A DNA stretch of 64,000 bases from Blastobasis lacticolella (GCA_905147135.1 LR990049.1:9441428-9505427), one strand, 5' to 3'; positions 11,386-25,400 are shown, counted from the stretch's first letter. Notes: generated by a model from the letters alone, not told the origin. Made by a program: numbers and translations.

Positions 11386-12027
11386 CATTTCACTCCAAAT
11401 ATATAGGATGACAGCTATATCTACGGTGTGTGCATGGGGAGCTTGATCGGCAGGGGTGTATGTTCACGTGGAAGTTAGAACGGTCTCAATAAAGATCACG
11501 TTTCCGCGAGATATTGCGTCGATGCGCCACCCTTGCCGGCTGGTAGGGCGGTAGACCAGCTGTTATATTAAACTTCTTGCAAACGGTTAAACAACTGAAG
11601 GACTGACACGTAAAGAGGGCCGCGCTAGATAGATAAATTACATGCTAGAATTTAAGTCTGGTATCCGCGTCGTTGTTTTCGTAGATATTTTCCTTGTTGT
11701 TTAGTGTGTGTTTAGTTCCATTCCCAGCCGCGAGAAAAGTTATGTAAACTGTAAACGGGTAAATATCAGTTCACCATACTATAGACAAAATCTCTTAAAG
11801 ACTAAGCTAATGAGCTAGGTTACTTACAAGCTAAATGGCTTTCGAACGTAAGCAGACAATAGAAGTTGTCTTATATAAACTTATTCAATACAAAATACGC
11901 ATGTTTGCAAGATAAATGTGGTTCTATTTAATTTATCTTCCCAGCACTTTCCTAATACTTATGAGTACATGTAGCGCAGATTACATATCTTCATATAACA
12001 TACTACCTATATGAATATTATTAGGCC

Positions 12028-12053
12028 AACGAAGTCGCGCCGGGTCCTCTAGT
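12028..12053 (+). mobile_element. Solo Helitron-like 3' terminus
   Basis: GAAGTCGCGCCGGG followed by a few bases and CTAGT resembles the GC hairpin plus CTAG end of non-autonomous lepidopteran Helitrons. A second copy lies inverted at 13157-13184. No 5' end was identified for either. Confidence 0.4.
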
Positions 12054-12429
12054 ATGAAATAAAAACTACTTTCGCAAAAGACTCGCACAATGATTTACAT
12101 AACCGTGTTAAACACACCTACAAAGAATACGTGACGATCAAAATAACTCGCCGCTGAAAACACGCAAGTGGTAATTACTATAACGGTTGCTACCGAACCC
12201 AATAACGATGCATTAAGTCGGTGGAGATTAACGATTTACGAGCAAATTTATAACTCGGCAGCCCGCTCCATAAACACGAGCGTCCGTCCACTGGAACTAG
12301 CGAAACTTCTAGACTTGTTATTGTCGCCCTGAGTATTCTCCCTCATAATGTACGCTCGACGTAATGAAATAACGTACGGCGGTCCTACGATTCTAGTTCT
12401 ACGAGGTTGGTAGCACTTGTCTTTCTCTG

Positions 12430-12650
12430 TAGGCTAATCACGTAACTCTGTTGCTAACAATTCCCTTACTTCAATTATTGAAATTGTTGCTTTTGCGATT
12501 CCCTAACATCGATTTTATGGGTTCAGTTGCTAATAAAGTTGCATTGCAATAAATTGAAACTACTACATCGATCATACGTAATCGCAAAAGTAACAATTTC
12601 AGTAATTGAAATCAGATAATTGTTGGCAACCGAGTTACGTAATTAGCCTA
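12430..12650. mobile_element. MITE with about 75-bp terminal inverted repeats
   Basis: Bounded by TA on both sides. The left arm begins GGCTAATCACGTAACTC and the right arm ends as its complement (GAGTTACGTAATTAGCC); the arms pair over about 75 bp with few mismatches, including the ATTGAAATTGTT and CTTTTGCGATT blocks. Length is 221 bp including the TAs. There is no coding capacity, so a trans-acting transposase would have moved it; TA flanks suggest Tc1/mariner-type but do not prove it. A second, split copy is at 55735-55994. Confidence 0.8.
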
Positions 12651-13156
12651 TTGGTCATATTTGAAGCATTTAAAGATATCGTGAAGAAAGATCGCAAAAG
12701 AATTTCAAAATTCCCATCCCACACTGGACCCGTGATAGTTGATGAAGATTTCTCACACCAAATTCAGTGAATCCTATAGCTCATCAGTGGACTAATTATA
12801 GGATTAAGATGAGACCCACTGTGTAGCATAGGTACTCTGATATGCCATTCAATAACTGTATCAACGGGAAATATAAATATAAGACTTATAATTGGTACTT
12901 CTTGTCCAAAAAAGTCTTGGAAACTCAAGCACCCGTACTGGAAATGGGACGAGCGCTCGAATAAAATTCCGTGCTCCAGCTGTATTTGGGATTAACTTTA
13001 CCAAGTAAGATTTTATTATACAATTATATATTTAGTTAGAATTATAAGTTTAATAATGTTATAGTACCAACAGAGCACATTCTGTTGATACAATTGATTA
13101 GAGCATTAGAGCACCGATTAGAGGTAACTCGTTATCGTGGCTTCAATATATATTTT

Positions 13157-13184
13157 ACTAGTGAACCCGGCGCGACTTCTTTAA
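13157..13184 (-). mobile_element. Solo Helitron-like 3' terminus, inverted
   Basis: Reverse-complement counterpart of 12028-12053: ACTAG, a short spacer, then CCCGGCGCGACTTC. The body, if any survives, would lie to the right. Confidence 0.4.
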
Positions 13185-14044
13185 CCTACCCTTTTTTTCT
13201 TGCTTATAAACCTTCCTCTTGAATCACTCTATCTATTGTTGAAAACAGCATTAATAGACGTAGCGTAATTTAAAAGATCTAATCGTACATATATACATAC
13301 ATTAATACATAGAGACATACGGCGGGAAGTAACTTAACTTTATACTATGTACAGATAAACTGAACAAAATATGCTGTTTGTTTATCATACAAGCAGGCAG
13401 CTCGTGCCTCGTTAGATTTCTCGTCACGAATTCATAATGCGTCAGACCGGATAAACTTGGGGTCGCGACATGCATCTCAATGAAAGCTTTACTAATTCCT
13501 CTAATAGCGGTATTTGCCAACAAATTTAAATGTAGCACCTGGCCAGAGGGTGCGTAGCCACTGGCAGTGTGGCGCCATCTGCGTTAAATGCGGGGTTTTC
13601 TAATAATCCCAATTTATTGGATTGCTCGGGCTTGAAACTTAGCCCCTAACTACCTGCTCACCTTTAAAGGAATTATCGAATAGCTATGTAATTAACGTAC
13701 ATCAGCGCCTTCGGGGTACCTCCATAATACATGACATTATTAGTCACTAGCGATGTAACGCGACCTTCCCGAGAATCACTCAATTGTTGTAAACACTCAA
13801 ACACTCAATGTGTTGATGAAAGTTAAGCCGGTAAATAATGCACATCGGCTAGCCTCGGCACGGCTTCGACATCGTATGTACCTACTGAACTGCGTGCGAT
13901 AGAGACGACGCTCTACGAAGTCGAACTATAGCCCGTATGCATTACTCCTGACATCAGTACCTCCCGTATGTTAATTTATATTCGTCCTAGACCATAACGC
14001 GTCCTAGGACAAACTAATCGGGTTTGTCCAGTAATATACCTATA

Positions 14045-14360
14045 AGTTCGAATTGGAGCCGCCCGACTGGGGAAGTACCTCCACCTTACAGAATATCGCA
14101 GCTAAATAATACTCTTTTAAATAGTATTGTGTTTCTGACGGTGAGTAAGGTTTCCAGTGCTCCATGGGGTGGGGATTTGGGGAACCGTGGCTTTGGCAGT
14201 GGAGTGGCATTTGCTTTTTGCTGCCAGAGCAACGTGTTATAGAGGTGGGCAACGCATTAGCAATACTCTTGGTGTTGCTAATGTATATAGGCAGTGGTGA
14301 CCACTTTCCATCAGGTGGCCCGCCTGCCTGTTTGCCTACCGTATGACATTAAAAAAAAAA
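14045..14360 (+). mobile_element. SINE-like repeat, copy 1
   Basis: Begins at GTTCGAATTGG, resembling a tRNA B box, and runs through GAGCCGCCCGACTGGGG, a CCATGGGGTGGGGATTTGG block and GTGACCACTTTCCATCAGG to a ten-base A tail. It is about 80-90% alike to the copies at 23374 and 53061 by eye, and lacks the 5' extension seen in those two. No target duplication was found. Confidence 0.75.
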
Positions 14361-14399
14361 GTAGATATGCAAACATTACTATTTTCTGTCTGCCAAATA

Positions 14400-17300
14400 G
14401 ATCCGTTAATCTATCTCTGACTGAGCAAATGAAAAAGTGTAAACAACCCTTTCTGTAAATACGCTGAGCGCTCAATCTACAGGTTGATCAATCAATCGGC
14501 CGCCAGTCCTCAGTAGCGTAGAGAGTCAGGTGGGAAAAACGATCGGTAAATAGAGTGTTACGGACTGCCAATGGAATGCGTAACCCATACTATTTGAACT
14601 TTATCTACCGATTACGAAATGGGTATGGTTTGTAAGGTCATTCATAGTATATTCTGGTAATACGTCGATTTACTACTACATATTTTAATGGTTTTAATGG
14701 GTTTGAAACAGATTCGATTTCTAATAAGTATTTGACATTAGACAAAACCCTAGCGAAAAACCAACGAAGAGCCCCCTATTGAAAATAAATACCTAAATGA
14801 TGCCGGTAATATCTAATTCCTACATTTTAATTACATTCAATAATGTTCATAAAATCTGAGATGCAATGCAATAATAACACATACACAACAGGCTATATCA
14901 TACATTGGTTCTACAAACCAACTAAGCCCACAAATACTCCTATTTCCCAGTCCCCGCGCGCGCTGTATCGCTAAACGCCGGCCTCCAGCCAGATTTAACA
15001 TTAACCCAGTGTGTTGACACGCCATTAACTGCGCGGCTCCGGTAAATATTGCGTGCCGCCGGCCGCGCCACACAGATACCTCCACAGCCCCGCCTAAAAA
15101 ACGCCATAAATTACTAGCCATTAGCCACTGATGAGTACCACGACTGCTAAGAGCCTACATTCTTCACCGCTGTTATCGAACACCCATTTTACGCGCAAAG
15201 TTGGACAATCCCTTTAACCCTTTAAAAGGGTCGGCTCATTTTTACATACACCCTGTTTACGGAACTCGTTAACCAAAAGCCGCGCCGGGAAATAGTCCCC
15301 TTAATAACTTTGCATACAATTAAATTTGCCATTAATTAAATTTGTACAAAGTTACAGGTTCCAGCCCTTGTTGCAACTATAAAGCTATGTAAACAAAAAC
15401 AAGCCCAACGGGAGCGCTTCGTGAAGCCCAATTACGTATATTAAACAGTCCGTGGACTGAATTACGCCGGTTGGTTACACAGATTCTGTAAAATACAGAG
15501 AAAACACTTATTGAATAGAATGTCAGAAGATAATTACATAGATTGTGATTTCTTTATTAGGGCGTTAAACCAGATAGTCATTGAGAACTTGAGAGCCGCT
15601 TTGGTTCGACCTTTATAACGTACGGCTAAGGAATATAACACGTTGCCTACTAGTGATCCCTTCCCTGAACTTTAAATTCTGGACGCCTTCAAAGCTAGAG
15701 TGAATACGTTGTTCCTAGACAGGCATACTTCATCATCGGCCGCATCGTCACTTACCAACACGTGAGATGGCGGTCAAACGCATGTCTAGTCTAATATATA
15801 AAAAAACATTAAAATATGGTTTGTTTTCGTTGATATTTCCTCGGTGTCCTTGCTGCGGCATCTTCAAATGGCACATTCGGTTCAAGACGCAGCTTCATTG
15901 GCACGGAAGAGGAAGTTTGTGAATTTATTAAAGACTCACTCGAAAGCCCGCTCGGTTGACTCTCCCCTAACCTATTAAAACTTGTACCCCTATTACCTTC
16001 CTTTTGTACTAAATTGGCCGAAAACCAAATTTGGGGAGGAAATTTGCACTATAAGTAAACAAAAAATATTTACCTACAGTTTTTAAAAGTTTTAAAGATC
16101 ATTTAGGTAAACAGATCGTTATTTGCTAAACAAACAAGGCACTTGTTTTTCGTTAGACCATCTGCTGTTGTGACATTTTTCGTGAAGTAAAATAATCTTC
16201 CGTTTATTTTCAACTTTGCTCGATCGATCTATGTCTAAGTTTATGGTAGGAAGAGTGGCCATTCATTACTCGAATAAAAGTGTGCTTAATTTTGAGATAA
16301 ATATCATTCATTTTCTTTTCACCAGTGATAATCCATATAGTTAATTTCCATTTCGTTGTCTTGTTTTTAATTCTAGGTCTTTAACTAGGTGTCGAAGACG
16401 AGATGTAGCCTATGTTCAGCGGTTGACGGTTGATGATGTTAATGATGTCATAATTGAGAACCCTTTAATTTTACATATATCACATCCATACACAAAGCTC
16501 CTACAGGTGGGGTAGGCTGAGACTATGGACCGCCACTTTGCTCTGCCCTGATACAACTCCCTAGTATCCCTAGTCCACAACTCTTTTCATACATCTTCTT
16601 TTATTCTTGCCACTTCGGACCCCAGCTTTTTTGAGAACATTACAGTTCTGATCAATAAATGTTTTCTGGGTCGTCCTATAATTTCTATCAAATTAAAGGT
16701 ATTATTAAATAAAAATAGGAAACTCTCGGTTCTCAATTATATTTCAAAGAATATCCCTGAATGAAAGATCAAAGAAAACTATTAGATACTTAATTGCCTT
16801 CATTTCGGATCAAATATCATAAAAAGTAATCACAAAATCCGCATCCCCAAGGTAGGGGATGGTAGACAGTCTGTAACTAAATCAGGACATACATTATAGG
16901 ACAATAAACTGTTTCTATGGCTGTTTAACGATCGTGTGTTGAAAAGACTTATTAATACACTCAATTCAGTACTAAATACGGTTGACTGATCTTTTCACCG
17001 ATACATTCCTGTAATAGTTGTGAGGGAGTGTTGAATTATTTAATTAAGCTTGAAAGCATTCGGCAATCGATTTATAAATAACTTGTCAGTAATTTATTGC
17101 AACGACCAGACTACAAAGGCGGATATATCCATTTTCATTATTAAATTCCACGATCCCAGCTATTGCCAGATTGGAAATTGGTTGTTTAAGCGAATATCAA
17201 AGATGTCCCTCCTTTGACGCAGTGACGTCGGCGTGAGGTCCTGATATTGGCAGCAGGTCGCGTCTTCTCATTCTAACAATTATGTATTATAAAACATATG

Positions 17301-19086
17301 TAGTTATGGTCATTTGAATTCAGAGATGATAATTATCGTTATTGCTATATGTATTCTGTAAAAAAAAATACCAAGTGTTTCCTACAATTTCCTGCATTTT
17401 TACAGAAATTGCATAGCGAAGCAAGTAATAGAAATAGGTACTGTAAATGAAGGTAATATAATCGTTTTTGAAATGTCGATCAGCGTGAGATTGTATCGTA
17501 ATCTACGTTTAAATGACTTAGGTAAATAACTTTCCTCAAACCGCAACAGTAATTTGATGAAGTGTTTAGAGGGAAACGATTGTGACTGCGTGCATAGTGG
17601 CGTTCTGAATTGCTTTCGAATTTCTTGATTCCCGCCCGCATATCGTCTGATTGCGAAGTCATTAAAACGCAAATTAGTTGGAGGAAATTGTAATTAACCC
17701 TTTATTGGTTGCGTTAGACGTCGTGTTTCACGGCAAGGCTTTGAACTTCAAACAAAGCCATTAAACAACGTCGACTGTGTGGAAATTTGATTTTGTATCG
17801 TACCTTCAGGAAACCCTGCTATTAGGGTCTGTTTTTGTTGTTTACTTTCATGCTAAAAAAAATTACAATTGGTATGAGAGTCGGAACAATTTTATCTACA
17901 TTATGTTTAAAAATTTAAATACCTACTTGAGTAGCAATTTATTATAAATGATAATAAACCTGAATCACGATATTTTAGAAACTATAATTTTTTTTACAAC
18001 AACATGTGCAAAACCATTACTAAAAGCCTATGTATGTAGGTATATGTGGTTCAGAATACGGAACATAAATCATGCAGCAAGAGCATGTATCAGTTAGTGG
18101 GAGGCAGTATCGGTGCGATGCCAGGGCCCCGGGGTACCGGGCACAATGGGCGTGGGTATTAGGTACGGCTTACCGGACTGCACCGCGCGGCTGGCCTGCA
18201 TGTTGTCGTGTGTCGCCTTCTAATATCGGAAAACGATACCAGCGCGCGAATTCACATATCGTATGGACCGTTTACGTAAAACTGGCTATAAAAGTGGATC
18301 CTGTAAATCGCTCACGGCCGATTGGAGCCGCGATCGTGCTTAAATGAGATTAATAAACGAGCCAAACGTGGCACCGGGTTTTCGAACTGAACCGCTATAA
18401 TTCATATTACATTGCCGACTTTTCATGTAGGCGCTTCCACGCAGTTTTTAAATTCACGTTTTCAATGGTGCCATCGTAAATTGAAAAGATTTATTCGTAT
18501 CCCGTGATGTTGTAAATCTCTTGAGTTCCGTGTAAATATATTCATGTGTTTATTTAAATTAGACAGTTTAATTCCGGTGCTTTATCAATCTTGAAAAGTT
18601 GTTAATAAACGAAATATTTTTAAATGTGGTATGAAAATATCGTGATAACAGATGGTATCCATAAATAAAACCAAGCGTATAGTTTATTTAATGAACAGCT
18701 ATCTGTTTACTTACATTTTTAATTTTATATATCTGAAGTGGTTTTGAATGGTACAATTTAAAAAGAAAAACAGTGGATGGCAGATACACCTCATACACAC
18801 CACATATAATTCAACTTTGTGTCTTATGCGGCCTATCCTGAGCTGCAGAACCGATGTAATAGACAACATGTCGCCCGTCGACCACGCCAAGAGCCCTGAG
18901 CCTTTCAATATTTTTCGTACCATTAAAAATTCAATATTTTGCTACAAGACACCGATTTTTCTTATTTTTGAACCGTTCGCTTTCGGCACTGCCAATGTAA
19001 TTTAAAATATGTAGGTTATTGAATTTATTTTGTTACTAGCTAATATTAAAACCCAATATTGAAAACCGTTCGATTTGAAGCGTGCT
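14400..19086. other. Probable upstream intron of alpha-catulin or intergenic DNA
   Basis: No catulin exon was recognised here although coding sequence upstream of 19259 must exist. The minus frame at 14837-15121 and the plus frame at 18072-18347 lie in GC-richer patches but have no known domain. A LINE relic sits at 15600-15765. Confidence 0.4.
15600..15765 (+). mobile_element. Degenerate LINE carboxyl-terminal relic
   Basis: Broken frames can be read as RTAKEYNTLPTS followed by DAFKARVN, the same ending as the relic at 48300-48560. Tens of bases agree between the two (for example AAAGCTAGAGTGAATA and CATCGGCCGCATC). Frameshifts and stops make it dead. Confidence 0.6.
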
Positions 19087-19087
19087 G

Positions 19088-19213
19088 GGGCCCTATTTTT
19101 ACACGCGAGCGCTGCGCGTGCGCTATCTACATCTTTCATACTCGTGGTAAAGACAAACATTCTCAGGCGAGCGCTCGCGTATACCCGAGCGGGCTATTCA
19201 AAAATAGGGTCCC
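19088..19213. mobile_element. Small MITE-like inverted repeat next to a catulin exon
   Basis: GGGCCCTATTTTT at the left end pairs with AAAAATAGGGTCCC at the right, and ACGCGAGCGCT pairs with AGCGCTCGCGT inside. At 126 bp it is non-coding and ends 45 bp before the first catulin exon in the window. Confidence 0.55.
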
Positions 19214-19258
19214 ATAAATGTCGTAAACACAGAAAGTAACTTCGCCTTGTATCCGCAG

Positions 19259-19401
19259 GGAGGGCGATCGAGCGCGTGTGCGCGGGAGCCGACGGCGCGG
19301 GGATGGTGGCGGCGGCGAGCGCGCTGCTGGCCGCCGTCACGAGGGTGCTGCTGCTTGCCGACATGGTGGTGGTGCGGCAGCTCCTGCTCGCTAAGGATAA
19401 G
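19259..19401 (+). CDS. CTNNAL1: alpha-catulin, first exon seen (codons 1-47)
   Basis: Acceptor CCGCAG and donor AAG/GTGCGT. Two leading bases complete a codon from an unseen upstream exon. It encodes a vinculin-family helix with LLAAVTRVLLLADMVVVRQ. The Ala-rich segment before it uses GCG/GCC almost exclusively. Confidence 0.88.
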
Positions 19402-22400
19402 GTGCGTTTTATTGTAGACCTATAATGTTGTAATATTTTCGTGGTCTTAACGGTGCGGAGTTACGCGACTCGACCGAGTACGTAACGGGTACATCCTGGC
19501 AGCTTTGGCGTAAGGGATATCGAAAATAAGATTGAGAAGGTTCGCCTGCGCTGGTTTGGTCACGTGCTGCGTAAGCCCCGGGGATACTTGGATAATAGGC
19601 GCCTAAACCGGTATCAGGAAAGAGTGCGCGTAGCGACCCAAGAAGCGATGGATTGGCATCGCGGTGTCGGTTGCGAGAGCCTACGGATTGCGACGTGAGG
19701 ATGTCGAAGACCGGACGAAGTGAAGAAGATTATGTAGGAAAGCGGACCCTAGCAGAAGCCGGGGTAAGCGCAAGGAGGACGACGAGGATTTTCGTAGTTT
19801 TACAAGAAGAAAAATCTTTAAACGGAAATCAGTTACTAATGTGCCCGTAAAGCATAATAATTTCTGCCGCCAAACAACAATTTTGCTGTGTTCCAGTGGA
19901 GAAGGTAACCCGCAATTGCAGCCTTAAGGCATTAATCCTCACATTGACAACGCACCTGCGGTTCTGCATTTTAGATGTCCATGCGGTGCGTTGAACGTGA
20001 CATGCGTTGCGCGTGTTATTACCTACGCTCCTGCAAATTTAAAAATGTATCTTCGTTCTACAAAAAAGGTTCTAAATTTTTTTGTGAACAGTCAGTTGCA
20101 GAGTGAGTGGACCAAAATTTATGGTAGAAGAGTTATTTCTGCAGGTGACTGTACTAATTATTTTTTACTTAGTAAAATGTATAACACAACACGACATTTG
20201 AATTCTGTGAACCATGAACTCAATACGGAAAGAACTATATGGCTTCCGGAAAAAGTGTCAGAACTTTCTGTAGCAAAGTTAATTTCAGTACTATCTGCTA
20301 GTTAGGGATAACTTTCAGAAACGGAACAATAAACAAACTTTTTATACATATTGCGGACCCGCATGTAGAATACCGTATTATATTGATCGCGATTGAAACT
20401 TTATGATAAAATATATGGATCCTGATTCAAAATTATCTATAGGTAGGTGCTATTATAAAAAGCCTTGTCTATACATTGAAGATATTTCAGACAAAATATT
20501 CGAGATAGGATTCTGGGCCTACTATGCCCAAAAATATTTATATTTGCAATTTTTGTCTCTTTGTCTGTTCGCGTATCACGCAAAAACTACTGAATGAATT
20601 ATTATTTGGTTTTGATAGTTTGGTAGCTTAAAGTTAAAAAACTTGTCTCATTATAGTTTCAACCAAATGTCACAATCCTTATGTTTGCTTGTCGTTGTAG
20701 CATAGATTTAGATTGCTAGGATGGGGAGTAGTCGGTCATATCCAAAGAGATTTTCATATTAGTAACTTTATTGTCAAGCCTGAATTAGTTTTCTGTCCAC
20801 ACGAGGGCAACAGCTTGACGGATTATAGAAAACTCGAATGGCGAGTCCGGAGGCAAACATAGAAAAAGAATTGTCTCTGCCTCGAGACAAAAAATAGAAA
20901 ACGGCCCTCCCCAAGATTCGGATCGGATGCTAATACTTAAGCATCCTTAGTCCCCGTATTGTCAAGAGTCATCATACTCAAAACCGCGGACTTAACGCAC
21001 TCCGTTAAAAAAAGCCACGATGGTCGAATTTATTTTGACCGTGGATCGAAATATGTCGGTTACGTTTGTACCATCGCTGTGGTGATTATGTCACTTTGTC
21101 ACACCATCTAGAACAGCGGGACTATTTACTATCTCAGTGGACAACTGAATGTGATATAAAATAATCTTACACTACTCTAATTTGGTAGAAGCTATAGCCA
21201 GTGGCCTACGTAGTTGACGTACTGTAGTATTATCTAGTTTCAAATTCAGTAACCAATAGCCACGCAGAATCCATATTTTTTATTTAATCATTACTAGCCA
21301 GGCATTTGATCGTCATCTCATAGAAAATGGAGCATGAATGTATTGGCCTATCTCTAGGTCATGCTTTATTCTAACGCTGAACTATTGTAAACAGGTAGCG
21401 CGAAGCCTCGACCGGCTCGAGTCGGTGTCCAACTTCGCGGAGTTCGTGCGCGCGTTCACGGAGTTCGGCGGCGGGATGGTGGAGCTGGCGCGGCTGACCG
21501 CCGAGCGGCGCGCCGACCTGCGCGACGAGCGGAGACGAGCGCAGGTCGCCGCCGCGAGGAACGTGCTCGAGCGGTCCACGCTTATGCTGCTCACTTCTTC
21601 TAAGGTACTGTGATGGCGTTGAACTGGGTAAAACCGGAATGCAGCCGTACCGCCGATCTCTGATAGTACGCCGCCATCTTGATGCAATTGAGTAGGGATC
21701 AAGCCAGAGCCAGAGCTGTCTCGCTGCGATTGGTTTAAATTCAATTGCATCAAAATGGCGGTGTACAATCGGAGATAGGCGGAACCACTCCTGGCTCATT
21801 TCTCAGCCAGGGATTGCCACTCAATGGGGCAAAGCAGCCAGCCTTTGAGCATATTCTCCAGTAATAGCGATATGTAGATTTAAGTTTTAGAATGAGGCTT
21901 TAGTTTTATTTAATTTTAGGTTTTCAATTATTGTGATTAGATAAAATTATATTATCTAAGTAGGTATTATGTTGTTTCAGATTCCCTCTTTATATTTAAG
22001 TAACTCGTTGCAAGACTGAAGAAAGTATTAGCTTCAGCTGCATGAGGTTTTTTTAGTACCTTAACCTTTACTACGTTGGTCTGAACTCAAAAGTAATTTT
22101 ATATCGCGTAGGTCGATCCACATAGGAGTTGCAGCGGTGCATGGTACATGTCTACATTTTGTAAACATGTTCCCATTTTCACAAATTTTAACCGTAGTCT
22201 CGCTCGGAAAAAAGTAAAGAGAGAATCAATCCTTGTATTTGAAGTCACTGTGTCAAATTCGGTCAATTTATAACATTAGTAGCGTGCTTAAGCCATCCGC
22301 GATAGCTGTGGCGAGAGCGACAGACGAGACATACGAGACGAAGTACAGGATAATATCCGCCATCTTCACAGTCGTATGTTCTATCATTATCGCGGTTGGC

Positions 22401-25400
22401 TTGGCTTAAATGCGCTATAAGTCCGCTTCGCTTCTCTGGGCCGCCATCGTGTGTGGGTTTTTTGTACCGACGAAATATATAGGCGCAGTGGGAAGGATGT
22501 GTGCTTTTCACTTATTTCTTTTTTATATATTTTTAAACTGATCCCAGTTAGTACTAGTAGTAGCTAGGCGTAGATGTTCGGCCGGCTGTATTTTAAATGG
22601 GATACAATTTTTAGGCAGTTTTCATACTAAAACAGCTGCAATCAGAACAGCCTATAAAAATCTAACTACTGAAAAAAGCTATCGCATTGAAGAAATATAT
22701 TAAATAAAGTGGTAATCATAGTCTTATTAACTATCAAACTGCGAAAACCTAATTAAACTTGATTAAGTATTTATGAAGTAAAAGAGTGATTTGTAACGCT
22801 AGAAACGTACGAGCGTATATGGAAAAATATGGGGTGGTTCGATAGTTAAGCTCGTAAGTGTATTAACGCTAAAACTCACATAAACAAAGTTCCCGAACTT
22901 GGAACACGATCTAAAACGTAGGTATTAAATTAGCACCTCAACCCGCTCCCGTGGGATTGTTATTAAGAGCATCGGATCGCAATAAATTCCCTATCCCGTG
23001 TCCGAGCGTAGTCCCGTCGCTTGCGTAAATTAGTCCTGTCGCCGGTCGCCATTCGCCATTTCTCCTATCAATTATGTAGGAAGCTCGCCAATCCCGGCCG
23101 CCCTTGTTCGGACGGAGGCTCGCAGAGGTCGTTGCTCATCAAATTTTATACTCAATCCGGTAGCCAACACATTGCTCGGCTGACACATAGGGAAGTGGGG
23201 TTATTGAGTACGCAACGTGCACCGTGCAACGTGCATTTTTATTGCGAGAGCGCCGTTATTTATCGTGACAGCAATAAAAAAAATGTTGTTAATAAAGATA
23301 TTTTTTTTAATTGTGTTACCCGACACCGCAAGGGGTAGTAATAAGGAACGACATACTACTTATTTTATTTTAAGAGAGGTATGGCACAGCGGCGTATCCC
23401 GTTCGAATTGGAGCCGCCCGACTGGGGAAGTACCTTACAGAATACCGCAGCTAAACAATATTCTTTTAAATAGTATTGTGTTTCTGCTGGTGGTAAGGTT
23501 TCCAGTTCTCCATGGGGTGGGAATTTGGGGAACCGTGGCTTTGGCAGTGGAGGGACATTTACCTTTTTACTGCCAGAGTAACGTGTTATAGAGGTGGCAT
23601 TGGCGATACTCTCGGCGTTGCTAATGTCTATAGGCAGTGGTGACCACTTTCAATCAGATGGCCCGCTTGCCTGTTTGCCTACCGCATGACATAAAAAAAA
23701 GCCTAAATCACATCCTTTATAGCTCATAATTTTTATAGTTTCTATAATTAAATCACATACATTAGCTATTAAAAAGTTAAAAATACGTATAAGATATGCT
23801 CTCATTTAAGTGATTTGGAACTATGTGGGATCTACATAACGGTGGATGGAAACGAAATAATAGAAGTATGAAGTCTTTGAACTAATTAAGATTTAGAAAC
23901 AATAAATCACAACATACGCTTTTTACGACGCTTGCCGCGACTAGTAAACCTATAAAAGACGATGTACCATGAGTGGAAATACTAGATATATATCTGTTTC
24001 TAATCAGTAATTACCTACCGTTCTCTACTGACAGAGTTATTTTCGTGGGAAAATCTCCGCCAAAGCAAGTAAATGATTGGTGAAAATACGGAATTGGCGC
24101 GTTCAAAATCATTAGTAACATTTATTAACGCTAAATATTAACTGTTGAAATGAAGAAGGAAAACATGTCTGCTCAACAACAGATATCCGCACCTAAGACC
24201 ATAAAGAACAACGAGTGAAGACATCTCCTTTTTTAGGCCATAAGTAACACCATCCAGACGAATAGGTGTCATTTGATTTAACCACTGAGATTTAGTGTGG
24301 ACTGGCTTAATGTCACCGTTATTTCAGTAGTGTCATCATTCATGAAACATTATTGTAAGGCTGTGGAATGAACTACCTGGAGAGGTTTTCCCTGGACAGT
24401 ACAACATGGAGTTCTTCAAGAAAGGGGTGAAAAGGTTTTAAAGAGGTCGGCAACGCGTGGGTATCGTACGCGTAATCGTCAATGGGCTGCGGTAACTGCT
24501 TACCACCTGGCAGACCGTAAGCTTTTTTGCCACCTTAGTGTTATAAAAAAAGCATCGTCATCCCTCATCATCACAGCCTGTAACAGTCCACTGCAGGACT
24601 TAGGGCCTCTCCCACGAAAGGGGAGGTTATTGCCATAATCTCCACGCTTGGCAGGCGGGTTGGAGATCGCAGTGTTTAAATATAACAATGGAAAATGCTG
24701 CTGCCCATTTTCCAGACTACGGAGACTCTTGATCTTTTGCCTCGAAAACATTAGTCGCCTTGTACGACACCCATGAGTGTAAAGGGTTGGTGCTATTCTA
24801 CTCTGCCGGACACCGCACGGCCGCACGGCCCTAATTCTCAAGAAATAGATTTTACCTATTTCAAGTTTCAGCCTTTAAGGATTTATTACTTTTGCGAGTA
24901 CTCAATCTTTGAATATTACTGTAAATAGAGAAGCGCTTTTTAAAATTTCAAAGCATTTTCCGAGCGACTCCGTCTGTGTCTGGTGCTGCTACCAAAGCCT
25001 GCAATTTGTCAGCGGCTTCCGTGCCGCGGCGGCGGGCGCGGCTCTTTCTTTTCACGTGACGTATTTTACTGGACCCCTTTAGTTTTCAAGATGACTGACC
25101 TGATAAAAAGTCTCACAGAACCTAGTCTACCGAGAATACGGAACCTTCTTGTTTAAAGTATTAAGCCAATAGCTTAAGAATATGAATGCACATTTCGCAA
25201 CACGTGAGATTGCTAGATGAAGAAAATTTTATATTAAAATTTTATTTGGCATTAGTTGGGATATATACTACGAGTATTTTTAGAACTGGATGATTATGTT
25301 CTTATTATTCTTGTATAGAATTTCTTGACAGGTGCATGTATTACACTTTGGCATTACATTAAACATTTCAGTAATACAAAAGAATAGTACGTATGTTTGC

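Noticed and set aside
14837..15121. 94-codon minus frame beginning with ATG
   Set aside because: No domain, cysteine and tryptophan scattered without pattern, and no neighbouring exons.
18072..18347. 91-codon + frame that might be a missing upstream catulin exon
   Set aside because: Composition is Arg/Trp/Tyr-rich and unlike the helical vinculin-family sequence expected before 19259; phase and splice sites do not fit.
18711..18923. Minus frame with RKILKGSGLLAWSTGD-like phrasing
   Set aside because: Could be a LINE or SINE relic, but no second copy in the window or clear motif supports it.
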